Positions 1 to 6,403 are shown, numbered from the stretch's first letter. The stretch: 8,074 nt of DNA from JANWHZ01 sp964527385 (GCA_964527385.1 CAZGPZ010000045.1:1-8074); one strand, 5' to 3'. Notes: generated by a model not told the origin, from the sequence alone. A program made the numbers and translations.

Positions 1-3000
1 ACAGTGGGGCATTTGACACGCCTACCAACTGGACGACGACGGGGTGGAATGTAACTGGAAGCACTACCGCGATTCACAATTCAGGCAATACCAACTCGCT
101 CGTTAATAACAGTGTGGCAATCACTGCCGGAGTCAAGTATCAGGTTACCTTTGATATTGACGATACGATTTGCGGTACGGCCAGCGATACGTTGACGGTC
201 TTCATCGGTACTACGCAGATCGGTCAATTTACCGGAGACAACTGCGACGGCAGCACACATACCTTAATAGGAACGGCTGCTGGCACGACAGGCCTAACGT
301 TTACGCCAACTACGAGTTGGACCGGCACACTTGAAAATATATCAATCATGCAGCTCACCGGCACAACCCAACCTGTGCTTGCTGTGCAGAATGTTGCTGG
401 TACCGATTTCCTTGAGGTGCGCGCAAGCAGCGATAGTACCAACCTTTATATAGGCAACTTGAGCGGCGCCAACAGTACCTCTAGTGCATCTAAGAACGTA
501 GCGCTTGGCGCCTCGGCCCTTCAGTCAAATGTGAGCGGCGACAATAACGTTGCGCTTGGATACGCTACGCTTCAGAGTAACGTCGCGGGCTTCAGTAACG
601 TAGCGGTGGGCTATAAGGCACTCCAAGTTAATACTGATGGACGAACAAACGTCGCTGTTGGGGCAGCAGCTCTGTCCAATAATGTCACAGGTTCTAACAA
701 CGTGGCTATCGGTCCCTCTGCTCTTATATTTAACACGGTGGGCTGGTCAAACGTTGCTATCGGAGGTGATGGTCCCCTGGAATTTAACACTACAGGCGGA
801 GGCAATGTTGCGATAGGTGATGGCGCACTTCAGGATAATACGTCAGGTAGTGGTAACATCGCACTCGGTTTCATTAGTGGCGGCTATAACTACACCGGAT
901 CTAAGAACATCTTTATTGGCTATAGTGCTGGCCTACTTGACTCGAACTCTACGTTTGGTACGGCACATGCACTTCAAAATGCCACTGCCATTGGTGCCTA
1001 CGCCCAGGTTCAGGCTAGCAATAGTATTGTCCTGGGCAGCGTTGACAATGCCACTAAGGTTGGCATTGGGACAACAATACCCGACAACACGTTCAGTGTC
1101 AGCCCTTTTTTCATCAACGATACTTCACATAACGCCTGTCAGGGTGCTACGACCGCATGCAATAGCACGGGTTCCACAATTACTGGCACCAGCACAACTT
1201 GGGTGAGCTCAGGCGTAAAGGTCGGCATGCGCTTCATATTTGCAAACGGAACAGATGCGGGTGTTATTACGGCTGTGAACAGCAACACTTCATTGACCGT
1301 CAATACTAGCCAAATTGTTTCGGCGCAAAAGTATAGGATTCACACAGTTGGCTTCCAGGTAACCAGTGCCGGCAATGTGTATGTACAAAACACCTCTACA
1401 ACTGCGTTCCAAGTGCAAGATGCGGCGGGCTCTAACGTCTTTACTGTAGATACTACTAATGGAAACGTTGGTATAGGTACGGCGAGTCCAGCTACTCCTC
1501 TCGATGTTGAGAACAGCACCGCCCTTAACACGACCGCGGCAGTGATAAGCCAGACACTTACGACAAATGCAAGTGGCTATGCGGCTGCTCTAAGTGTGGC
1601 CAAAACCTACTCTGGCACCGGAACACAGAACGGACTTGAAGCCATCAGTGCTACCGGCTCGCTGTCGGGGTCGGGTACGATTTCACAGCTATTCACCTTA
1701 ACTGCTAATCCGCAGATTACATCGGCGGCAAGCGGTACTGTTACTGAGGCGGATGGCATATATGTGCGTCTGGATAACAATAGTACAGCTGGCGGCATCG
1801 TAACTACATGGAACGGTATACATATTGCCGCGCCAATAGCGACTGGCACTATAACCACCAAGTATGCGCTCGTTACCGAATCTGGAGCAGGGAATGTGGG
1901 CATCGGCACCACGTCGCCAGCTGACTTGTTGTCGGTAGCTGGGTCTACTGGGGAAGTAGCAACATTTGGTACGGGTGCAGGTGCAACCGACTCTAGCTAT
2001 ATTTCCGCAGCAAACGGACGGGCAATGTTTGGACATGATGGCGCGGGCAGCGTCATTGTCCAGGGTGGTGCGGGCAAGTCTGTAGAACTCGCTGTCAATG
2101 GTGCATTCGGAAGTGGCACCGTCGGCTTAACGGTCATTAGCAGCACAGGCAATGTTATCATCGGTACTGGTTCGACCGGAGAGTCAACGGCAAAACTCTT
2201 AATTCTGGACTCAAAGTCGGGTTCGGGTGACCCAGGTACGTGTACGAATGGCGGGTTGTACTATAATGCCAATTCGAATTCATTCCGTGGTTGCAAGAAT
2301 GGCTCATGGGTGACGCTAGTTGCGGGTGTTGATGTACAGACATTCTCTACAGCTGGCACAGCAAACTGGACAAGGCCGGCAGGAACCACGGTCGTGCTTG
2401 TGATAGCTTGCGGCGGTGGCGGTGGCGGTGGCGGTGGCAACCATAATGCTACGACCAGTAACCGCGGCGGTGGCGGTGGCGGTGGCGGTGGTGCTTATAA
2501 CCAGCAGATGCTTAGCGCGAGCGATGTCGCCGTGGTAGGTGGAACTGTCCTCGTGACGGTTGGCATCGGCGGTGCTGGAGGTGGCTCGCAGGTTGCAGGA
2601 GGTGCCGGAGGTGCTTCATCGTTTGGACCAAGTGCCACACCATTCGTCGCAGCTTATGGTGGTGCTGGTGGCGGAACGGCAGTAGGAACAGGTAACTCGA
2701 ATGGTGCCGGCGGTGGCGGTATCGCAAGCCCTGCGAGCGCAACGCTCGGCGGCGACACTACCAGTGCCATCCTTACCGGAGTAACGGGTGGTGCCGGTGC
2801 CGGCGGTGGCAGCGGCGTAAATGGAGGACCTGCAGAAATGGGCGGTGGTTCCGGCGGCGGTTCGCCAAGTACCGGCGGCGCCGGGGTTGGTGGCACATCT
2901 CTTCAGGGCGGCGGCGGTGGTGGCTCCGGCGGCGGTATTCTTGCGAATGCTGCGTCACAAAATGGCGGTAATGGAGGTTCAAGCGGTCCTACAGGTACAT

Positions 3001-3260
3001 TTGGTTCCGGCGGCGGCGGCGCAGGTGGTGCTGGAGGCACGAACGTCGGTAGCCCTGGCGCTGGTGGCAATACGAGTCATTGTGGTTCCGGTGGTGGCGG
3101 CGGCGGTGGTAATAGTGGTGCAACCGGTACCGGTGGCGCTGGCGGTGCCGGTGGCACTCCCGGCGGTGGCGGGGGTGGCGGTGGCGTGGGATCTGGAACA
3201 GGCGTCGGTGGAATTGGGGGCAATGGCGGCATTGGTGAGGTTTGGGTCATAAGCTGGTAA
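1..3260 (+). CDS. Giant modular surface/adhesin-like protein with YadA-like repeats and Gly-rich C-terminus (5'-truncated)
   Basis: The frame is open from base 3, the first complete codon, to the TAA at 3258-3260. It gives 1085 residues with no N-terminus visible. The GTG at 114 is internal, because coding composition and fold continue upstream of it. Modules, numbered from base 3: 1-118, beta-rich and jelly-roll-like (NWTTTGWNVTG, then VKYQVTFDIDD); 125-139, VLAVQNVAGTDFLEV; 165-318, nine 17-residue NVA(L/V/I)G repeats like YadA/trimeric-adhesin heads; VGIGT motifs at 353, 488 and 631, as in phage tail-fibre and S74-type proteins; 390-447, a TITGTSTTW..VGM-type phage-like module; 747-764, a two-Cys motif (C747, C764); 776-1085, a domain about half glycine ending EVWVISW. 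It is likely secreted and binds another cell or surface. That role is inferred from modules only. No signal peptide or anchor is in view, and no enzyme motif was seen. Confidence 0.85.
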   Translation, partial: SGAFDTPTNWTTTGWNVTGSTTAIHNSGNTNSLVNNSVAITAGVKYQVTFDIDDTICGTASDTLTVFIGTTQIGQFTGDNCDGSTHTLIGTAAGTTGLTFTPTTSWTGTLENISIMQLTGTTQPVLAVQNVAGTDFLEVRASSDSTNLYIGNLSGANSTSSASKNVALGASALQSNVSGDNNVALGYATLQSNVAGFSNVAVGYKALQVNTDGRTNVAVGAAALSNNVTGSNNVAIGPSALIFNTVGWSNVAIGGDGPLEFNTTGGGNVAIGDGALQDNTSGSGNIALGFISGGYNYTGSKNIFIGYSAGLLDSNSTFGTAHALQNATAIGAYAQVQASNSIVLGSVDNATKVGIGTTIPDNTFSVSPFFINDTSHNACQGATTACNSTGSTITGTSTTWVSSGVKVGMRFIFANGTDAGVITAVNSNTSLTVNTSQIVSAQKYRIHTVGFQVTSAGNVYVQNTSTTAFQVQDAAGSNVFTVDTTNGNVGIGTASPATPLDVENSTALNTTAAVISQTLTTNASGYAAALSVAKTYSGTGTQNGLEAISATGSLSGSGTISQLFTLTANPQITSAASGTVTEADGIYVRLDNNSTAGGIVTTWNGIHIAAPIATGTITTKYALVTESGAGNVGIGTTSPADLLSVAGSTGEVATFGTGAGATDSSYISAANGRAMFGHDGAGSVIVQGGAGKSVELAVNGAFGSGTVGLTVISSTGNVIIGTGSTGESTAKLLILDSKSGSGDPGTCTNGGLYYNANSNSFRGCKNGSWVTLVAGVDVQTFSTAGTANWTRPAGTTVVLVIACGGGGGGGGGNHNATTSNRGGGGGGGGGAYNQQMLSASDVAVVGGTVLVTVGIGGAGGGSQVAGGAGGASSFGPSATPFVAAYGGAGGGTAVGTGNSNGAGGGGIASPASATLGGDTTSAILTGVTGGAGAGGGSGVNGGPAEMGGGSGGGSPSTGGAGVGGTSLQGGGGGGSGGGILANAASQNGGNGGSSGPTGTFGSGGGGAGGAGGTNVGSPGAGGNTSHCGSGGGGGGGNSGATGTGGAGGAGGTPGGGGGGGGVGSGTGVGGIGGNGGIGEVWVISW
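495..956 (+). repeat. Tandem 51-bp (17-residue) YadA-head-like coding repeats, nine units
   Basis: Inside the giant surface protein, nine consecutive units begin NVALG, NVALG, NVAVG, NVAVG, NVAIG, NVAIG, NVAIG, NIALG and NIFIG. All but the sixth (18 residues) are 17 residues long. The typical unit is NVA(L/V/I)G-x-x-A-L-x-x-N-x-x-G-x-x. The DNA copies have diverged strongly while the protein pattern is kept, so this is an old array under selection and not a recent slippage product. In YadA-type head domains such units stack as left-handed beta-roll coils, one per repeat, usually in a trimer. Trimerisation here is inferred from that family. Confidence 0.85.
2328..3257 (+). other. Region encoding the Gly-rich C-terminal domain
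   Basis: From VDVQTFSTAGTANWTRPAG to the terminal EVWVISW the protein resembles the glycine-rich domain found at the C-terminus of many phage and CPR surface proteins. That domain has a short beta segment (NWTRPAGTTVVLVIAC), a long Gly/Ala/Ser/Asn region and a closing hydrophobic strand. In phage T2-type adhesins, comparable Gly-rich stretches pack as polyglycine-II helices and carry the receptor-binding loops. Receptor binding here is inference. GC content is locally high because of the GGN codons, which also produces long spurious open frames in other phases. Confidence 0.7.
2412..2492 (+). repeat. Two GGCGGT hexanucleotide microsatellites coding poly-Gly
   Basis: Two blocks, at 2412-2438 and 2466-2492, each encode nine glycines in a row. 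They do so almost only by alternating GGC and GGT codons, giving about four copies of the 6-bp unit each. They are separated by a 27-bp stretch without the repeat. The unit is two codons long, so slippage would change the number of glycines in pairs without shifting the frame. Confidence 0.8.
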
Positions 3261-3279
3261 GGGGGCAGATATGACGTAG

Positions 3280-3285
3280 TACAAT
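3280..3285 (+). promoter_or_regulatory. Possible -10 box for the 3293 gene
   Basis: TACAAT lies 7 nt upstream of the ATG at 3293, so a transcript would begin at or next to the start codon (leaderless or nearly so). I see no good Shine-Dalgarno before this ATG, which fits. No convincing -35 box is visible at 16-18 bp spacing, so the call is weak. Confidence 0.35.
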
Positions 3286-3292
3286 AAAGCTC

Positions 3293-3823
3293 ATGGCTAT
3301 TACCAAGAGGGTGGTTCGATTCCTAAAATCAAACAAAGAGTGGCTTATCTCTTGGACAGTTATTATCGTCTCTGTCACGCTGCTTATTAAGTTTTGGCCC
3401 GAAGGACCGAGCCCCGTACCGGCGAATATAAAGGGACGGGCAAGTTTTGTGATTATCTACCCCAAAGGGTACTCTATAGACTCCAAGGGCTGGAAATATC
3501 TTAGCGATACGAATTCGGTGCAATTTACTGCCAAGAAAGATGGCTACTCAGTTGTTTTTACCGAAGAAAAAACACCGTTGGAATACCAGGACGATGTGGC
3601 GGCGTACAATCGGTTCATCGGTAGTTTGCGACCGCGGGCGAATTTTACTGTGCCACTTGGCACCGTTTCTATCGCGAACTTCGTAACAGCAGCGAACTAC
3701 GAGATAGTCGGCGAAACGGGCATATTGAATGCTAAAGGTACGCTGTTGCTCGCACATCCTAATACACAGATAACCGACGACCAGTGGCGCAACCTATTTG
3801 CATCGCTGAAAGTAGACGGCTAG
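3293..3823 (+). CDS. Hypothetical protein with single N-terminal membrane anchor
   Basis: I do not recognise the family. The 176-residue product starts with a basic stretch (MAITKRVVRFLKSNK), then one hydrophobic helix at about residues 18-35 (WLISWTVIIVSVTLLIKFW), then a Pro-rich linker (EGPSPVPAN). The remaining roughly 130 residues are soluble, with alternating hydrophobic strands (SFVIIYPKGY, YSVVFTEE, GTLLLAHP). The positive-inside rule suggests a cytoplasmic N-terminus and an extracellular C-terminal domain. There is no cysteine and no catalytic motif I can name. It follows the giant surface protein by 32 bp and precedes parA by 117 bp. The only ATG near the anchor is the one used, with a TACAAT box 7 nt upstream and no clear ribosome binding site. 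An accessory or anchoring partner of the surface protein is possible, but only adjacency supports that. Confidence 0.75.
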   Translation: MAITKRVVRFLKSNKEWLISWTVIIVSVTLLIKFWPEGPSPVPANIKGRASFVIIYPKGYSIDSKGWKYLSDTNSVQFTAKKDGYSVVFTEEKTPLEYQDDVAAYNRFIGSLRPRANFTVPLGTVSIANFVTAANYEIVGETGILNAKGTLLLAHPNTQITDDQWRNLFASLKVDG

Positions 3824-3830
3824 GTTGCCG

Positions 3831-3847
3831 ACCCTAAGAAATAGGGT
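3831..3847. repeat. Perfect 6-bp stem hairpin just after the 3293 gene
   Basis: ACCCTA-AGAAA-TAGGGT begins 7 bp after the TAG stop at 3821-3823. The arms match perfectly with a 5-nt loop. The sequence after it (AGCTGTTTCTC) is only mildly T-rich, so it is at best a weak intrinsic terminator. It could instead be an operator dyad ahead of parAB. Confidence 0.4.
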
Positions 3848-3862
3848 AGCTGTTTCTCACCA

Positions 3863-3888
3863 GATTCCCGGTCAAGCCGGAAATGACG
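3863..3888. repeat. REP-like palindrome (solo copy)
   Basis: ATTCCCGG (3864-3871), loop TCAAG, CCGGAAAT (3877-3884), followed by GACG. Seven of eight arm positions pair (C3867/A3881 is the mismatch). The layout GATTCCCGG..CCGG.AATGACG resembles the widespread GTCATTCCCG..CGGGAATC extragenic palindromes of many bacteria. It lies in the parA upstream gap. I see no second copy in this window, so family membership is inferred from resemblance alone. Confidence 0.4.
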
Positions 3889-3940
3889 CAATTGGTTTAC
3901 GGTCAGGCTGAAAGATGGTAGGCTTAAGAGTAAATAGGGC

Positions 3941-4723
3941 ATGGACAAACAGATGGGGCAAGTCATAGCAGTGCTGAATCAGAAGGGTGGTGTCGGCAAG
4001 ACAACCACGGCTATTAATTTGGCTGCATACCTGGCCAAACAAGGAGAGTCTGTGTTGTTGGTCGACTTGGACCCACAGGCGAATACGACAAGCGGGTTGG
4101 GCGTTCAACATGCCGACGGTGATGCTGGCACATATGAAGTTTTATTAGGAAGGGCACCTATAGACGGCGTTATAAAGCAAGCACGTGAGAATCTATACCT
4201 TGTGCCAACTGACCCGCGGTTGGCGGCACTAGAGATCGAACTGGCCGGGCAACCGGATCGTGAAAGCGCTTTGAAGCGGGCGCTTGGCGTGACAGCACAT
4301 GATTATATTCTCATTGATTGCCCACCTGCTTTGAGCCTGCTTACCGTGAACGCGCTGACAGCCGCGGACAGCGTGCTGATACCGGTCCAGTCGGAGTACT
4401 ACGCGTTGGAGGGGCTTAGCCAGCTGTTACAAGTCATTCAGATGGTTCGTTCTGGGCTGAACCCGAACCTTGAACTCCTTGGTGTAGTCATGACAATGTA
4501 CGACCCGCGGACTAGCTTGTCTGGGCAAGTGAAGCAGGAAGTCGAGCGGCATTTTGGTGACAAATTATTCGAGACGGTCATTCCCCGCAACGTGCGCCTA
4601 GCCGAGGCGCCGAGCCATGGCAAGACAATTGTGGATTATGACAAGCACAGCAAGGGAGCCAAAGCGTACAAAAAGCTTGCCAAAGAAGTACACAAGAGAA
4701 CACAGCAGAAAGGCAAAGAATAA
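3941..4723 (+). CDS. parA: Chromosome partitioning ATPase ParA (Soj)
   Basis: A ParA/MinD-family P-loop ATPase of 260 aa, the usual size for chromosomal Soj. The deviant Walker A is NQKGGVGKTTTAINLA (signature K15, phosphate-binding K20). Walker A' is LLVDLDPQAN (D42, D44). Walker B is LIDCPP (D126). The Soj C-terminal signatures TMYDPRT (185-191) and IPRNVRLAEAPSHGK (214-228) carry the arginines that contact nonspecific DNA in this family. ATP-bound dimers coat the nucleoid, and ParB-parS complexes trigger hydrolysis to move origins apart. The ATG at 3953 is a serious alternative start: it gives MGQVIAVLNQKGG, matching the usual Soj N-terminus (MGKIIA.), whereas the 3941 start has only a weak AAGAG-type site. 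The TAA stop directly abuts the parB ATG, so the two are surely co-transcribed. Two hairpin dyads lie upstream. Confidence 0.97.
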   Translation: MDKQMGQVIAVLNQKGGVGKTTTAINLAAYLAKQGESVLLVDLDPQANTTSGLGVQHADGDAGTYEVLLGRAPIDGVIKQARENLYLVPTDPRLAALEIELAGQPDRESALKRALGVTAHDYILIDCPPALSLLTVNALTAADSVLIPVQSEYYALEGLSQLLQVIQMVRSGLNPNLELLGVVMTMYDPRTSLSGQVKQEVERHFGDKLFETVIPRNVRLAEAPSHGKTIVDYDKHSKGAKAYKKLAKEVHKRTQQKGKE

Positions 4724-5584
4724 ATGGCGCAGCAACATGGCCTGGGGCGCGGTTTCGACGCGCTGATACCACAGAACTTTGATGCATCTATTTTGGTAGC
4801 AGAAGACGAACGCGTGCAGAAGTTGCCTGTAGACGCAGTCGTGCCCCGGACAAACCAGCCGCGGCAAAATTTCGACGAGGCGGCATTGCACGAGCTGGCA
4901 GAATCCATCAAGACTCATGGCATACTTTTGCCCCTGGTCGTGACGTCGAAAGGCGATGGTTCGTACCAGATCATTGCCGGGGAGCGCCGCTGGCGTGCCG
5001 CGAAGATTGCCGGACTGAAAACATTGCCTGCGATCGTGCGCACGCTTCGTGAACTGGAGCAACTGGAGATCGCCCTTATCGAGAATGTCCAGCGAGTCGA
5101 CTTGGCGCCTCTTGAACAAGCCGTTTCGATAGAACGGCTGCATCAACAATTTTCCCTGCCGTATGAGTCGATCGCGAAGCGTCTGGGCAAAGCGACGTCA
5201 ACTATCGCCAATATTGTGCGGCTTTTGCAATTGCCGCCAGCCGCCCAAGACGCCTTGGTCTATACCCGGATCTCCGAAGGCCATGCACGGGCCATCCTGG
5301 CACTCAAGGGTTATCCCGATAAGCAAGCGGTACTACTGCAGAATATCGAAAAACAAGGTTGGTCGGTGAGACAGGCAGAGCAGTATGTTGTCAGCGTGAA
5401 ATCCGGGTTTCGCGACGACGGCATCGCAAAAAAGCGCGTTGCCACCGAGACACCCGAGACTCGCGTGCTCAGCAAGCGCTTCGGAGCGCCGGTCCGTATT
5501 CGTCGTACCGCCCACGGAGGCAAGCTGGAGATTACATTTGCGTCTGACGACGACCTTGCACGTATCGTCGGGATCCTAAAGTAA
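4724..5584 (+). CDS. parB: Chromosome partitioning protein ParB (Spo0J), CTP-dependent DNA clamp
   Basis: The 286-aa product has the full ParB architecture. The N-terminal GLGRGFDALIP (6-16) is the segment that stimulates ParA ATPase. The ParB/Srx CTP-binding domain follows, with NQPRQNFDE (44-52), SIKTHGILLP (61-70) and GERRWRAAK (86-94, the CTPase motif). Next come ENVQRVDLAPLEQA (120-133), a helix-turn-helix at about 145-170 (YESIAKRLGKATSTIANIV) for parS recognition, SEGHARAIL (184-192), a variable linker, and a C-terminal dimerisation domain ending at LARIVGILK. It loads at parS, slides as a CTP clamp and activates ParA. The start is fixed by zero spacing from the parA stop. An AAAGG about 9 nt upstream, inside parA, can serve as ribosome binding site. 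No good parS site is seen in the window. It is convergent with lepB. Confidence 0.97.
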   Translation: MAQQHGLGRGFDALIPQNFDASILVAEDERVQKLPVDAVVPRTNQPRQNFDEAALHELAESIKTHGILLPLVVTSKGDGSYQIIAGERRWRAAKIAGLKTLPAIVRTLRELEQLEIALIENVQRVDLAPLEQAVSIERLHQQFSLPYESIAKRLGKATSTIANIVRLLQLPPAAQDALVYTRISEGHARAILALKGYPDKQAVLLQNIEKQGWSVRQAEQYVVSVKSGFRDDGIAKKRVATETPETRVLSKRFGAPVRIRRTAHGGKLEITFASDDDLARIVGILK

Positions 5585-5613
5585 TTGCTAGACCCCCTAA
5601 AAGTGGTGAGGTG

Positions 5614-6285
5614 CTAAAAGACCTGGACGGTGCCAAAAGGGTACATACGGAATACTAGTTTGCCGATGATGGCATTGGCACCGATCGGTCCAAACGAGCG
5701 CGAATCGAGCGAATCTGTCCGATTATCGCCACAAACAAAGAGTTGGTCTTTGCCGAGCGTGATATCAATGTCGCCATTTGGCCCGGCAGTATATGGCAAA
5801 GGATGCTCTTTGCCATAGGGCAATGTCTTGTCTGGCTCGAACCCGCTTGGATGCTGGGTATTGTAAATGGTTATATGCCCGCCGCTAACCACGATCCGGT
5901 CTCCCGGCAACCCCACAACACGTTTGACGAGCTGTTTGACGTTGGATTGGCCAAATTCGGCTAAATTATCTTGGTTGAAGATGATAATGTCACCTCTATT
6001 AGGAATGTAGGCGTGACCGGTTATTGAGGCTATGGTGCGGGGAACCTTCCAGACGATCAGGCGATCATCGTTTTGCAAGGTATTTTCCATGCTCGGGCCA
6101 TCTACTTGGTATGATTGAAAAACGAAGGCAATAAGACAGAGCGCTAGCCCAAGAGCCGCGCCTACGACGCAAATTGTTGAGATAATATCAGCTATCTTTG
6201 AGTGCCGTTCAGGACGCCTAGGTGCAGTGCTCGGTGAGCGGTGCTGGGGAGCGGGAACAACATAATTCAAAGGTTTTTCGTCCAT
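5614..6285 (-). CDS. lepB: Signal peptidase I
   Basis: Type I (S26) signal peptidase of 223 aa, which removes signal peptides from exported preproteins at the outer face of the membrane. It has a short cytoplasmic N-terminus rich in Pro/Arg/His, one membrane helix at about 31-56, then the catalytic domain. Box B is VDGPSMENTL with nucleophile S65, box D is KRVVGLPGDRI with general base K121, and box E is CGDNRTDSLDSRSFG (185-199). The catalytic dyad is complete. Length and the single N-terminal anchor resemble Gram-positive-type SipS more than the two-helix E. coli LepB. A TACAAT box lies 11 nt upstream of the ATG with no clear Shine-Dalgarno, so the leader should be very short. It is divergent from the 6444 membrane protein and convergent with parB (29-bp gap). 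Its substrates probably include large secreted surface proteins such as the one at 1-3260, which is an inference. Confidence 0.96.
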   Translation of the reverse strand: MDEKPLNYVVPAPQHRSPSTAPRRPERHSKIADIISTICVVGAALGLALCLIAFVFQSYQVDGPSMENTLQNDDRLIVWKVPRTIASITGHAYIPNRGDIIIFNQDNLAEFGQSNVKQLVKRVVGLPGDRIVVSGGHITIYNTQHPSGFEPDKTLPYGKEHPLPYTAGPNGDIDITLGKDQLFVCGDNRTDSLDSRSFGPIGANAIIGKLVFRMYPFGTVQVF

Positions 6286-6296
6286 AATCTGCTACG

Positions 6297-6302
6297 ATTG
6301 TA
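6297..6302 (-). promoter_or_regulatory. Probable lepB -10 box
   Basis: On the minus strand TACAAT is separated from the lepB ATG by 11 nt, predicting a leader of only a few bases. No clear -35 hexamer is seen at 16-18 bp. A small perfect dyad (CCCAT-TTC-ATGGG, 6304-6316) lies just upstream of the box and could be a regulator site. Confidence 0.45.
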
Positions 6303-6362
6303 ACCCATTTCATGGGCGATTGGTACGCCGTTGTTATTTCCACGTGCACAGGTCGCAGATGA

Positions 6363-6386
6363 GTACTAGTATGATACGGCTAGTAC
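6363..6386. promoter_or_regulatory. Inverted repeat GTACTAG-N10-CTAGTAC, candidate operator
   Basis: The arms at 6363-6369 and 6380-6386 match perfectly over 7 bp, with centres 17 bp apart (roughly one and a half to two helical turns). The repeat sits in the 149-bp divergent region between lepB and the membrane protein gene, 17 bp upstream of the proposed -35 of the rightward promoter. A dimeric regulator site is plausible. The 10-nt loop makes a terminator unlikely. Confidence 0.4.
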
Positions 6387-6403
6387 CACTACTACGTCAT
6401 CGC

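Noticed and set aside
114..116. GTG at 114 as the true start of the giant protein
   Set aside because: The frame continues open to the window edge with the same protein character, and no ribosome binding site precedes the GTG.
495..956. CRISPR-like array
   Set aside because: The repeats are contiguous, coding, in frame and diverged, with no spacers.
817..1206. + strand open frame of 129 codons in another phase
   Set aside because: It lies wholly inside the YadA-like and VGIGT coding region, whose real frame has clear motifs; no recognisable protein.
2821..3252. Long + strand open frame in the Gly-rich region, plus several minus-strand frames over 2512-3284
   Set aside because: They are by-products of GGN-rich codons in the real frame: products are low-complexity Ala/Val, Pro or Arg/His strings with no domain.
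4182..4187. CACGTG within parA as a parS site
   Set aside because: Flanks GCAAG and AGAAT do not resemble the parS arms.
4575..4584. GTCATTCCCC in parA as a second REP-like copy
   Set aside because: It encodes the conserved VIPRN motif and has no matching second arm.
5585..5613. Bidirectional terminator between convergent parB and lepB
   Set aside because: No hairpin with a T tract is present in the 29-bp gap; only a direct repeat CTAAAAG, probably chance.
6336..6351. ATTTC-CACGTG-CACAG as a parS site
   Set aside because: Only the palindromic CACGTG core and a few flanks match (about 10 of 16), and the right arm fails; also not in a typical position.
6370..6375. TATGAT as the -10 box of the rightward promoter
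   Set aside because: No partner -35 at usual spacing, and a perfect TATAAT with a fair -35 lies closer to the gene.
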